From Alphaproteobacteria bacterium (GTDB taxonomy: Bacteria; Pseudomonadota; Alphaproteobacteria; ATCC43930; CGMCC-115725), in assembly GCA_019241915.1 (NCBI GenBank), contig JAFAWI010000212.1:1-16512 (forward strand): a DNA stretch of 16,512 nt, given 5' to 3'. Of this stretch, positions 1-6,917 are shown in pieces. The translations under genes and the position numbers were made by a program. Below the pieces are notes generated by a model that did no database searches, was not told where the DNA came from, and was given only the letters and a program-made list of their open reading frames with translations. Within the stretch, counting starts at the first letter, position 1; the number at the start of each line of letters is the position of its first letter.

Positions 1-31
1 GCTGCGGCTGGCGCTGCCGGGGTGCCGCTGA

Positions 32-829
32 TCAGGCGGCGGCGGTGACCGCAGCCGCCGCCGCAAGCCCGAGCCGTGCCAGCACATCGTGCACCGGCAG
101 CACCGCCGTGTTCGCCACGGCATAGGCGACGACCGCATCGAGCTGCGCCGGCGTACAGCCGAACGCGGAGGGGGCGTCGGTCACATCATGCGTGAAAAAG
201 ATGACCCAGCCGCCGCGCGCCTGCGCGTCGTCGATCAGCCGGCACAGCAACGCCCGGTCAAAGTCGCGGGTGTAAATGCTGTTGGCGGCAAGGTCCGCGA
301 GATCGACGATTCCGCGGTTTATGCCGCGCCCGGTGCCGCGGCACGTATCGAATCGCAGGTGCGCCGCCGCTTTGGCGCTCTGCGAGACGCCGCCGAACGG
401 GTAGGCGAAGTTGCCGGGCCGCATGCCGTCCAGGGCTTCAACGAGGGCCGCGCCGTTGCGCTCGATCTCGGCCGCGATCTCGCCAGCCGGCGCGCGCATG
501 CAATCGCGGTGGCTGAAGGTGTGGCAGGCAATCTCATGGCCGCGCGCATGCGCCGCGCGCAGGTCGTCGAGCTCGAACATCGGCCCCAAATGGTTGCCGC
601 CGCCCGCGAACCCCATCGCGGTATAATAGGTGCCGCGCACGCGATGCGCCTCGAGAACCGGCCCGCCTTCGGTCCAGGCCGAGCGGGGAAAGTCGTCGAA
701 CGTGAACGAGACCACACCGCCGGGCCAATCGACCGACGCAGGACGAGTCGCCAGCAGGCCGCCGAACTCGCGGACCAGCCGGGCGGCGAACGAAACGCGC
801 CTCAAGCGAGAGACCCCTTCGGTGCGCAT
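32..829 (-). CDS. Polysaccharide deacetylase family protein (NodB-like, carbohydrate esterase 4)
   Basis: Predicted metal-dependent de-N-acetylase of a surface or exported polysaccharide. The NodB homology motifs are visible: motif 1 TFDD at residues 43-46 (catalytic and metal-binding Asp45/Asp46), motif 2 as H103-TFS-H107 (metal-binding His pair), motif 3 around YPFGG (143-147), and a late FFTHD with His214. The length of 265 aa is normal for a single-domain enzyme. I see no clear signal peptide, although residues 12-29 are mildly hydrophobic, so a cytoplasmic place or N-terminal anchoring is open. The ATG at 829 gives about 40 residues before motif 1, as expected. The Ala-rich tail is low complexity. 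The gene is divergent from a family 2 glycosyltransferase with a 67-base gap, so both may act on the same polysaccharide (inference). The exact substrate (chitooligosaccharide, peptidoglycan or exopolysaccharide) cannot be read from sequence. Confidence 0.9.
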   Translation of the reverse strand: MRTEGVSRLRRVSFAARLVREFGGLLATRPASVDWPGGVVSFTFDDFPRSAWTEGGPVLEAHRVRGTYYTAMGFAGGGNHLGPMFELDDLRAAHARGHEIACHTFSHRDCMRAPAGEIAAEIERNGAALVEALDGMRPGNFAYPFGGVSQSAKAAAHLRFDTCRGTGRGINRGIVDLADLAANSIYTRDFDRALLCRLIDDAQARGGWVIFFTHDVTDAPSAFGCTPAQLDAVVAYAVANTAVLPVHDVLARLGLAAAAAVTAAA

Positions 830-896
830 GGGAAGCCACGCTCTTAGCGCGTTTGCATTGTCGAGAAATTAATGCCGGCGCGGCAGCCTGCCGGCG

Positions 897-1802
897 ATGA
901 TCGAGACCAGCGTCGTCATTCCCACCTATCGGCGCCCCGACGGGGTGCGGCGCGCGGTCGCCAGCGTAGTTGCGCAACAAGGGGCGAGCGGGTTCGAGAT
1001 CGTCGTTATTGACAACGACGTGGACGGTTCGGCCGCTTCAGTGGTCGCGGCGCTGGGCGCCAGCGCGACGGTGCCGATCCGCTACGTGCACGAGAAGCGG
1101 CCCGGCATCTCATATGCCCGCAACACCGGCGTCGCCCGAGCGACCGGCCGCTACCTCGCCTTTCTCGATGACGACGAGGAAGCGGGACCCGGCTGGCTCG
1201 CCAACCTGCTGACCACCCTCGCGCAATTTGGCGCGGATGCCGCGGTCGGGCCGGTATTGCCGCGGTTCCCGGCCGAGGCGGGCGCGATCGACCCGTATCG
1301 CCGCCGCGTCTACACACGCGACGCGCGTGTGCCGAGCGGCACGTCGCTGTTGCGCTGGAACATCGGCAACAGCCTGTTCGTTAAGGCGCGCTGCTTTGTC
1401 GGCGACCAGCCGTTCGCGCCGGAACTCGGACGCACCGGTGGTGAAGACACGGTGTTTCTGCGGCAGATGACCCGGCGCGGGTGCCGCATGGTGTGGTGCG
1501 CCGAGGCGGTGGTGTGGGAGACCGTGCCGGCCGAGCGCCTCGCGGCCGACTATCTTCTGCGCCGTGCCTTCCGCGGCGCTCAGACCACGACCTTTGTCTG
1601 CGCCGCGGTGCGGCCGCGCGAGTGGCGCCGTGCGGCGCGACTGATGGCGACGGGGGCGGCGCAGCTCGCGGTTTACGGACCGGCGGCGCTGGTGTTGCGG
1701 GCGCTGCGCCGCGAGCGCGGGCTGCCGGTGACGGCAAAGGCGGTGGCCGGGCTCGGCAAGCTGCTGTGGCACCCGCGCCTGCATCTGCGGATGTACCGCT
1801 AG
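897..1802 (+). CDS. Glycosyltransferase family 2 protein (ExoM-like)
   Basis: Predicted nucleotide-sugar-dependent transferase with a GT-A fold. The start VVIPTYRRPDGVRRAV (residues 6-21) is the typical N-terminal beta strand plus helix of the family. The VIDND segment (37-41) is the nucleotide-binding strand end. FLDDDEE (89-95) holds the metal-binding DxD motif, and GGEDTVFLRQM (181-191) carries the ED acceptor/catalytic-base region. The closest layout I know is ExoM/WaaE-like enzymes of exopolysaccharide synthesis. The C-terminal 60 residues are basic and partly hydrophobic, suggesting peripheral membrane attachment at the inner face. The ATG at 897 is used because it sits right before the conserved first strand; its ribosome binding site is weak. 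The gene is divergent from the polysaccharide deacetylase, and its stop lies only 4 bases from the convergent LysR stop. Confidence 0.9.
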   Translation: MIETSVVIPTYRRPDGVRRAVASVVAQQGASGFEIVVIDNDVDGSAASVVAALGASATVPIRYVHEKRPGISYARNTGVARATGRYLAFLDDDEEAGPGWLANLLTTLAQFGADAAVGPVLPRFPAEAGAIDPYRRRVYTRDARVPSGTSLLRWNIGNSLFVKARCFVGDQPFAPELGRTGGEDTVFLRQMTRRGCRMVWCAEAVVWETVPAERLAADYLLRRAFRGAQTTTFVCAAVRPREWRRAARLMATGAAQLAVYGPAALVLRALRRERGLPVTAKAVAGLGKLLWHPRLHLRMYR

Positions 1803-1806
1803 GCCG

Positions 1807-2721
1807 CTAGGGCCTCTCGTCCGCCTCCTCGCGCAGCCAGTCGCGGAAGGCGCGCACCTTCGGCCGCTCCAGCGCGCCCGGCGCGGTGACGATGTAATAG
1901 GCGAACAGATCGGGCAGCGACAGCGAGAACAGCCGCACCAGCCGGTTGGCGGCGATGTCGGCGGCCGCGGTGGTGCTGTAGGCCAGCGTCACGCCGTGCC
2001 CGGCGATCGCCGCTTCCAGCGCCAGCACGTTGGTGCTGAACGACAGGCCGTGCCGTGCCGGCTCGTCGTCGACCCCCGCCGCCTTGAGCCACATCGACCA
2101 GGTGGGCACGAGGGGGTCGCGGTCGACCGCCTGGTCGTGCAGCAGCGCGTGGTGCTGAAGATCGGCCGGCGTCTCAAGCGGCGGTCCGGCGTCGAGCAGC
2201 GCCGGGCTGCAGGCCGGGAACACCTCGTTTTTGAGCAGCAACTCGACATCGAGCCCGGGGTAGCGCCCGGTGCCGTAGCGGATCGCGATATCAAAATCGT
2301 CGCGCGTGAGGTCGACCACCGTATCGGTTGCCGAAATCCGCACATCGATCGCCGGGTTACGCTCCTGAAACCGGTGCAGGCGCTGCACCAGCCACTTGCC
2401 GGCGAAGGACGGGGATGCGGTGACGGTGAGCGTCCCGGTGTCGTTGTGCGCGCGCAGCCGGCGCACCGAATTGTGGATGCCGGCAAAGGCGTCGCTGAGC
2501 CCCGGCAGCAGCACGCGGGCCGAAGCGGTCAGTTCGACCGCGCGGTTGCGCCGCTCGAACAGCGCGACCCCGAGATCCTGTTCGAGCGCGTGGATCTGGT
2601 GGCTTACCGCGGCCGGCGTGACGCTCAATTCGTCCGCCGCCTTGGAAAAGCTCCGCAGGCGTGCCGCTGCCTCAAACGCGCGCAGCGCGCTGAGCGGCGG
2701 CAGATGGCCATTGCTTCGCAT
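1807..2721 (-). CDS. LysR-family transcriptional regulator (GcvA-type)
   Basis: A 304-aa DNA-binding regulator. Residues 8-69 form the winged helix-turn-helix with the family signature LSALRAFEAAARLRSFSKAA, followed by VTPAAVSHQIHALEQDLGVALFERRNRAVELT. The wording PPLSALRAFEAAARL with SVTPAAVSHQI is typical of the GcvA/AmpR branch. Residues about 93-300 are the periplasmic-binding-protein-like effector domain. The reading frame stays open further upstream, but the ATG at 2721 is chosen because family members begin a few residues before the PPL motif and the upstream extension has no domain. The gene is divergent from the DUF1127 / mini-protein / CmcJ-type oxygenase operon with a 124-base shared region. 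By the usual habit of LysR genes it may control that operon; the effector is unknown. A small dyad, GAGA-N3-TCTC at 2744-2754, lies in the shared region as a possible but weak operator. Confidence 0.92.
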   Translation of the reverse strand: MRSNGHLPPLSALRAFEAAARLRSFSKAADELSVTPAAVSHQIHALEQDLGVALFERRNRAVELTASARVLLPGLSDAFAGIHNSVRRLRAHNDTGTLTVTASPSFAGKWLVQRLHRFQERNPAIDVRISATDTVVDLTRDDFDIAIRYGTGRYPGLDVELLLKNEVFPACSPALLDAGPPLETPADLQHHALLHDQAVDRDPLVPTWSMWLKAAGVDDEPARHGLSFSTNVLALEAAIAGHGVTLAYSTTAAADIAANRLVRLFSLSLPDLFAYYIVTAPGALERPKVRAFRDWLREEADERP

Positions 2722-2791
2722 GAACGAATCTAATCCGAACGCTGAGAAACTCTCGTTTGCCGATTGATTTGGGGAAGCCCATGTTTGCCTG

Positions 2792-2813
2792 CAAGAAGCC
2801 AACCCGCTTCTTG
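2792..2813 (+). other. Hairpin in the leader of the DUF1127 operon
   Basis: CAAGAAGC (2792-2799) and GCTTCTTG (2806-2813) are perfect 8-bp complements around a 6-base loop. No T-run follows, so it is not a standard intrinsic terminator. It lies 33 bases upstream of the DUF1127 start codon and ends 20 bases before the Shine-Dalgarno sequence at 2834-2840. It could be a 5'-UTR stability or processing element, or a binding site in DNA form. The role is not known. Confidence 0.4.
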
Positions 2814-2845
2814 ATCGGGAGCAAAAGAAGATTAGGAGGACTAAC

Positions 2846-3010
2846 ATGTCCGCAAGAGGTTTCCATCCCGTCGCAAAGTTGCGCGAGTGGCGCAGGCGGT
2901 TGCATGACCGGCGCGAATTGGCCGGTCTCAGCGACGAGATGCTGCACGACATCGGCATCAGCCGCGCCGAGGCGATCTATCTGGCCAACAAGCCGTTCTG
3001 GAGGGAATGA
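2846..3010 (+). CDS. DUF1127 domain mini-protein (54 aa)
   Basis: A short basic protein starting MSARGFHPVAKLREWRRRLH. The core W15-RRRLHDRRELAGLSDEMLHDIGISRAEA-43 fits the DUF1127 (YjiS-like) domain: an arginine-rich helix, the L-x-x-L-S/D-x-x-L-x-D-I-G-I-x-R block and a short tail. Proteins of this family are abundant in alphaproteobacteria; the Rhodobacter sphaeroides member CcaF1 has been described as an RNA-binding stress protein, so an RNA-related role is possible here (inference by family only). The start is supported by a strong AGGAGGA at 2834-2840, five bases before ATG. It is the first gene of a likely operon: its TGA overlaps the next ATG as ATGA. Being small and overlapped, it is easy to miss in automatic annotation. 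Confidence 0.85.
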   Translation: MSARGFHPVAKLREWRRRLHDRRELAGLSDEMLHDIGISRAEAIYLANKPFWRE

Positions 3011-3168
3011 TGACCACGTATCGGACAAAGACGCCAAACCGCCTGTGGCAACGCACGGCCAAGGCGCTCGGCAAATGGTGGGCCGGGGTGATAACCTTGC
3101 CCGAACCGCCCTGCCACAAGGACGCCGAGCGCGCCTGGGCGGATTTCCCGCGTTTCCCACCGTTCTAG
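3007..3168 (+). CDS. Trp-rich basic mini-protein of unknown function (53 aa)
   Basis: I do not recognise this protein. The open frame begins ATGATG at 3007, overlapping the DUF1127 stop in an ATGA arrangement that suggests translational coupling; the second ATG (3010) is equally possible and removes one residue. The sequence has a basic amphipathic N-terminal half (RLWQRTAKALGKWWAGV, about residues 13-29), then PEPPCHKD, and an aromatic/proline end, WADFPRFPPF. The high share of Trp (4) and Phe in so short a protein, its tight coupling upstream, and the close CmcJ-type gene 34 bases downstream argue that it is translated and not chance. A peripheral membrane or protein-binding peptide is conceivable from the amphipathic part, but no function can be assigned. 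Confidence 0.6.
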   Translation: MMTTYRTKTPNRLWQRTAKALGKWWAGVITLPEPPCHKDAERAWADFPRFPPF

Positions 3169-3202
3169 CCGACCACGCGACACCCAGCCGGAGGACCGTT
3201 CG

Positions 3203-4036
3203 ATGATCGACCGTTCGCAACTGCCGCATGTCGACGGCGTGCTGAACTACATGACCCCGATGGCCGAGCGTCCGCGCTACCTGGCCTACGACCCGGAGCC
3301 GGGCGAGCAACGCTCGAACATGACCTACGACCCGCACACGATGCCGATCTATGACATGCGGCCGATCCAGCACGAGCTGGAGCTCGACCGCGAGGGCTTC
3401 GGCCTCGTCGAGGCGCGCACCGCGGTCAAGGATTTATGGGACGACGACGAAGTGCGCCGCGTCTACTACCCGGAATGCGAGGAGTTCATCAAAGCCTATA
3501 CCGGGGCAAGCCGCGTCTTCGTGTTCGACCATGTGCAGCGGCGTCGCATCCCCGGCCTTCGCGATTATTCGCGCAGCGGTCCGCGCCAGCCGGCCACCCG
3601 CGTCCACGTCGACCATACCGGCCGCTCGGGGCCGCAGCGGGTGCGCGACCTGCTGCCCGACGATGCCGAGGAGCTGCTGAAGGGCCGGGTGCAGGTGATC
3701 AACGTATGGCGCCCGACCAAGGGTCCGCTGGAAGATGCGCCGCTCGCGCTGTGCGACGCGCGCACCGTCGACGAGCACGACCTTGTCGAGTCCGACCTCG
3801 TCTACAAGCAGCGGGTCGGCGAAACCTATTCGGTGACCTACAATCCGGCGCACAAATGGTACTACGCGCCTGAGCTGCGGCGTGACGAGGCGCTGCTGTT
3901 GAAGATCATGGACTCGAGGACCGACGGGCGCGCGCGCTTTATGCCGCACACCTCGTTTACTGACCCGACGACGCCAAGCGACGCGTTCCCGCGCGAAAGC
4001 ATCGAGCTGCGCACGCTGGTGTTCCACCCGAACTGA
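3203..4036 (+). CDS. CmcJ/NvfI-family oxidoreductase (predicted Fe(II)/2-oxoglutarate-type oxygenase)
   Basis: A 277-aa protein of the family that includes CmcJ of cephamycin synthesis, AsaB and the fungal endoperoxidase NvfI. Seen here: the NYMTP start (15-19), ASRVFVFDH (102-110), the RVHVDHTG block with a likely metal-binding H135-x-D137, INVWRPTKGPLEDAPLALCDART (166-188), NPAHKWYYAPEL (214-225), then FMPHTSF with H249 as the likely third metal ligand and R270 in IELRTLVF as the likely 2-oxoglutarate ligand. Ligand roles are inferred from the family pattern. The start has GGAGGA at 3190-3195, seven bases before ATG. It is the third gene of the operon beginning with DUF1127, and a good intrinsic terminator follows at 4092. 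The substrate is unknown; no biosynthetic cluster is visible around it, so a stand-alone hydroxylating or desaturating role is likely. Confidence 0.85.
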   Translation: MIDRSQLPHVDGVLNYMTPMAERPRYLAYDPEPGEQRSNMTYDPHTMPIYDMRPIQHELELDREGFGLVEARTAVKDLWDDDEVRRVYYPECEEFIKAYTGASRVFVFDHVQRRRIPGLRDYSRSGPRQPATRVHVDHTGRSGPQRVRDLLPDDAEELLKGRVQVINVWRPTKGPLEDAPLALCDARTVDEHDLVESDLVYKQRVGETYSVTYNPAHKWYYAPELRRDEALLLKIMDSRTDGRARFMPHTSFTDPTTPSDAFPRESIELRTLVFHPN

Positions 4037-4091
4037 CCGCGCTATCGGGCGTGACCCGGACCTCCCGCCGGCCTTAGACGGCGAGCGAAAC

Positions 4092-4124
4092 AAGCTTCCC
4101 GCGGATCTTCGCGGGGAGCTTTTT
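4092..4124 (+). terminator. Intrinsic terminator of the DUF1127 / CmcJ-type operon
   Basis: AAGCTTCCCGCG (4092-4103) pairs with CGCGGGGAGCTT (4110-4121) in a 12-bp stem with one G-T wobble and a 6-base loop, followed by TTT. It lies 55 bases behind the stop codon of the CmcJ-type gene. The A-rich left and T-rich right base of the stem could let it work in both directions. Confidence 0.8.
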
Positions 4125-4132
4125 CGTGTTGG

Positions 4133-4191
4133 CCGTGGCATGACGTCGTTCCACTCTCACAGGAACGACAGGAGCCGCGGGCATGCCGCGG
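4133..4191 (+). other. Nested hairpin structure, candidate small RNA or antiterminator
   Basis: CCGTGGCATG (4133-4142) pairs with CATGCCGCGG (4182-4191) over 10 bp with one wobble, and encloses a second perfect stem, GTCGTTCC (4145-4152) with GGAACGAC (4162-4169). The outer right arm shares its bases with the terminator hairpin at 4175-4191, so the two folds exclude each other. This is what an attenuator, or the 3' half of a small RNA, would look like. It could equally be just a large terminator; no promoter was identified between the two terminators. Confidence 0.45.
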
Positions 4192-4198
4192 TTTTTTT
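4171..4198 (+). terminator. Second intrinsic terminator upstream of the GT39 gene
   Basis: CCGCGG (4175-4180) pairs with CCGCGG (4186-4191) over a 5-base loop, and a run of seven T follows (4192-4198). It is a textbook rho-independent signal, yet it stands 40 bases ahead of a start codon rather than directly behind a gene. It may terminate read-through from the operon to the left, end a small RNA, or attenuate the glycosyltransferase gene to the right. Confidence 0.75.
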
Positions 4199-4237
4199 GG
4201 CGAGGCGAGCCGCCGAAACTAGTGCCGCGGGGGAGTA

Positions 4238-5785
4238 ATGGTCGAGCGGCGTCAATGGCCGAGGGTCGACGCGTTGGCGCCCAGCCGCTTCTTTCTCGCG
4301 TCTGACGCCAATGCCGGGGAACTGGGCCTCGGGCAAACGGCGACCGCGTTTGCGCTGTTCGTGATCGTTTGGACGTTGTACGCCACGGTCGCCGGTGCGG
4401 GTCATGCGCTGCACGGCGATGTTGTCGAGGCGTACGCTTGGGGTCGCGAATTTCGCCTCGGCTACAACCAACACCCGCCGTTCTGGGCTTGGATTGCCGG
4501 CGCCTGGTTTCATGTTTTCCCGACCCGCGACTGGGCGTTTCACCTGCTGGCCGTCGTCAATTCCGCGTTGGGCCTGCTGGGTGCCTGGCAGCTGATCGGA
4601 TTGTTCGCCGGCAGCTGGAAGCGGCGAACCGCCTTCGCGTTGCTGTTGTTGACCCCATTTTACACGTTTTTATCGTTCAAATACAACGCCAACACCATCT
4701 TTCTGTCGCTGTGGCCGTGGACGCTCTACGCCTTTTGCCGGGCGATCGACAGCCGGCGGCTATCCGCGGCCGGACTGTTCGGGCTGTTGGCGGCAGCCTC
4801 GCTGCTCTCGAAATACTATGCGGCGATCCTGCTCGCCACCTGCGCCGCCGCCTCGCTTGTCCACCCGGAACGGCGCCGCTACTACCGATCGGCATCGCCG
4901 TATATCTCAATCGCGGTCTGCGCGGTTTTATGCCTGCCGCACGCGCTTTGGCTGATCAACACCGCGGCGCCGACCGTCAAATACGTCTTGGGCCGCAGCG
5001 GGATCGGGATTGGCGAAACGGCGCGGTCAGCAGCACAGCTTGTTGGGTCCGAACTGCTCTACCACGCGGCGATCGTCGCGCTTCTCGCGGTGGCCTGGTG
5101 GCGCAGCCCGAGAGGCGTTGCACCGTCGGTCGCCACCCCGCCGTGGCGGCGGCACTTTCTTTGGATTCTGGTCGGATGTCCGGTTCTGCTGACGGTCATC
5201 CTCGGATGCGCCTTCGAACTCAAACTGTCGAGCAACATGATGGTCGGTTGTTTCCCGCTGCTCCCATTGCTGCTGAGCGAGACGCTGCCGCGGATCGACG
5301 CGCGACGCCTGGCGCGGGACACTCAAAGGTTGGTGGTCGCGCTGAACCTGGCGGCGCTCGCCGTCTCGCCGCTCGTCGCCTACCTCAATTTCGCCTATTC
5401 GTCGCTGCCGACCGCGAGCGAACCGTATCGCGAGGTGGCCGAGGCAGCGACCCGGCTTTGGCATCGCGATGTCGGACGGCCGCTGCGGATCGCCGGTGGC
5501 GCACCGCCTTACGACACGATGCTGGCCTTTTATAGTCCGGACCATCCCCAGGCATTCATCGACACCGATTTTCTCAAATCGCCATGGATCGCACCGGAGC
5601 GGATCGAGACAGAGGGTCTGCTGGCAGTCTGCGAACTCGGCGATTTTCCGTGTCACGAGCTTTTCTATTTTTACGGGTGGCCCGGAACGCACCACGCGTT
5701 TCTCCCTTTCGCCCATGAATTCTGGGGGATCAAACGGCCGCCGCGGCTTTTCGACGTGATTATCATACCGCCCCGGCCAAAGTGA
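4238..5785 (+). CDS. Glycosyltransferase family 39 / ArnT-like membrane protein
   Basis: A 515-aa polytopic protein of the PMT/ArnT (GT-C) superfamily, which moves a sugar from a polyprenyl-phosphate donor to lipid or protein acceptors on the periplasmic side. The first membrane segment is about residues 34-54. It is followed by the conserved outer loop GDVVEAYAWGREF (60-72), with the acidic D61/E64 expected to act in catalysis or metal binding, and then by the family hallmark YNQHPPFWAWIAG (76-88). About eleven hydrophobic segments follow up to roughly residue 385, and a soluble C-terminal domain (about 390-515) ends the protein. This is the usual layout of the family. The start at 4238 is preceded by CGGGGGAG. 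It stands alone behind two terminators, so it has its own promoter or is attenuated. It could modify lipid A, a glycan or a hopanoid-type lipid; the acceptor is unknown. Confidence 0.88.
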   Translation: MVERRQWPRVDALAPSRFFLASDANAGELGLGQTATAFALFVIVWTLYATVAGAGHALHGDVVEAYAWGREFRLGYNQHPPFWAWIAGAWFHVFPTRDWAFHLLAVVNSALGLLGAWQLIGLFAGSWKRRTAFALLLLTPFYTFLSFKYNANTIFLSLWPWTLYAFCRAIDSRRLSAAGLFGLLAAASLLSKYYAAILLATCAAASLVHPERRRYYRSASPYISIAVCAVLCLPHALWLINTAAPTVKYVLGRSGIGIGETARSAAQLVGSELLYHAAIVALLAVAWWRSPRGVAPSVATPPWRRHFLWILVGCPVLLTVILGCAFELKLSSNMMVGCFPLLPLLLSETLPRIDARRLARDTQRLVVALNLAALAVSPLVAYLNFAYSSLPTASEPYREVAEAATRLWHRDVGRPLRIAGGAPPYDTMLAFYSPDHPQAFIDTDFLKSPWIAPERIETEGLLAVCELGDFPCHELFYFYGWPGTHHAFLPFAHEFWGIKRPPRLFDVIIIPPRPK

Positions 5786-5843
5786 CGCGGTCGCGCAAGC
5801 GCGTTAAGCTCGCCAAGGCAGAATGGACGCGGAGAACAAGCCG

Positions 5844-6773
5844 ATGAAGGCGGTGTTGCTGACCGGACATGGCGGGGTCGATAAACTGGTCTACGGCGAC
5901 GCGCCGGACCCGGTCGCCGGGCCGGGCGAGGTTGTGGTCGACATCCATGCCGCGAGTATCAATGCCGCCGACTACAAGATGCGCCTGGGCGGCAGCCATT
6001 ACGCGACCGGCAACCTCACATTCCCCCATATCCTCGGTCGCGATTTCTCGGGCGTCGTCAGCGCGGTCGGGCCGGGCGCCGACCTCCGGATTGGCGACGA
6101 GGTGGTCGGGGTGACGATACCCGGCACCGAAGGCGCCTATGCCGAGAAGATCGCGATGAAGGCGGCGATCATCGGCAAAAAGCCGACAAAGCTCAGCCAT
6201 GCCGAGGCGGCGGCGATGGCGCTGACCAGCCTCACCGCGCTGTGGGCGCTCGAAGACACCGCCAAGCTGAAAAAGGGCGAGACGGTTTTGATCCAGGGCG
6301 GCGCCGGCGGGGTCGCCGGTTTTGCGATCCAGCTCGCCAAGGATATCGGCGCGCACGTCATCACCACCGCCAGCGCCAAAAACCACGACTACGTCAAGAA
6401 GCTCGGCGCCGACCGGGTGATCGACTACCAGAACGAGGATTTCACCGCGCTGGGCCGGGTCTGCGACGTGGTGTTCGACACGGTCGGTGGCGAGGTGCAG
6501 GTGCGCTCGTACGAGGTGCTCAAGCCGGGCGGCCGGCTGGTGTGGATCGCGGCGGCGCCGGCCGGCTTCACGCCGAGCCGCAGCGACGTGCAAGTGCTGC
6601 GACCCAAAGTCGACCGCGACCGCGCCCATCTCGACCGCATGGCCGAGCTGCTCGCGGCGGGCGCGGTGTGGCCGCCGGCGATCACCCGCTATAAGCTGAG
6701 CGAGGCAGCCGAGGCGCATCGCGTCAGCGAGGGGCGCCACCTGCAGGGCAAGCTGGTGCTGGAGGTGCGTTAG
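5844..6773 (+). CDS. NADP-dependent quinone oxidoreductase / zinc-free alcohol dehydrogenase-like protein (MDR family)
   Basis: A 309-aa medium-chain dehydrogenase/reductase. Residues 1-110 form the GroES-like domain with ASINAADYKMRLGG (37-50), the GRDFSGVV strand (65-72) and GDEVVG (84-89). The Rossmann part has LIQGGAGGVAGFAIQLAKDIGA (149-170) with the nucleotide-binding glycine loop GGAGGVA, then TTASAKNHDYVKKLGADRVIDY. The catalytic and structural zinc cysteines of true alcohol dehydrogenases are absent, so this is the quinone-reductase/enoyl-reductase branch that reduces quinones or activated alkenes with NADPH. Two starts are possible: ATG 5823 adds seven residues (MDAENKP) with a close AAGG; ATG 5844 has GGAG nine bases ahead and matches the usual MKAV start, so I prefer it. 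It lies 58 bases behind the GT39 gene; a functional link is not evident. Confidence 0.88.
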   Translation: MKAVLLTGHGGVDKLVYGDAPDPVAGPGEVVVDIHAASINAADYKMRLGGSHYATGNLTFPHILGRDFSGVVSAVGPGADLRIGDEVVGVTIPGTEGAYAEKIAMKAAIIGKKPTKLSHAEAAAMALTSLTALWALEDTAKLKKGETVLIQGGAGGVAGFAIQLAKDIGAHVITTASAKNHDYVKKLGADRVIDYQNEDFTALGRVCDVVFDTVGGEVQVRSYEVLKPGGRLVWIAAAPAGFTPSRSDVQVLRPKVDRDRAHLDRMAELLAAGAVWPPAITRYKLSEAAEAHRVSEGRHLQGKLVLEVR

Positions 6774-6791
6774 CTCGCGCTCGGCAACCCA

Positions 6792-6880
6792 CCGGTCATG
6801 CCCGGACCGGGCACCCACGAAGGGCAGCCGATACCTCGTGCGGTGTACGTGGATGGCCGGGACAAGCCCGGCCGTGACGG
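6792..6880. repeat. Palindromic intergenic repeat A
   Basis: The left arm (6792-6819, with TCATGCCCGG then CCGGGCACCCACG) and the right arm (6848-6880, CGTGGATGGCCGG then CCCGGCCGTGACGG) are imperfect inverted copies. The right arm itself holds a perfect hairpin, GGCCGGG (6855-6861) with CCCGGCC (6867-6873). The wording matches short palindromic elements scattered between genes in many alphaproteobacteria. It begins 18 bases behind a stop codon. Confidence 0.65.
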
Positions 6881-6917
6881 CTAAAAGGGTCGGTGAACTC
6901 GACCAAGGGAGAGAAAC

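Noticed and set aside
1..31. Tail of an upstream plus-strand gene ending at TGA 29-31, back to back with the deacetylase stop at 32-34
   Set aside because: The frame is open and the TGATCA double stop is suggestive, but nine codons are too few to support a gene call.
89..847. Long plus-strand open frame opposite the deacetylase
   Set aside because: It mirrors the clear deacetylase motifs on the other strand, is Arg-rich and low complexity, and shows no domain; it is a high-GC shadow.
2722..2845. LysR operator of the T-N11-A type
   Set aside because: Only a weak GAGA-N3-TCTC dyad was found; it does not fit the T-N11-A spacing well enough to list as a site.
6792..6880. CRISPR-like repeat
   Set aside because: Single inverted element without regularly spaced direct repeats; no CRISPR array is present anywhere in the window.
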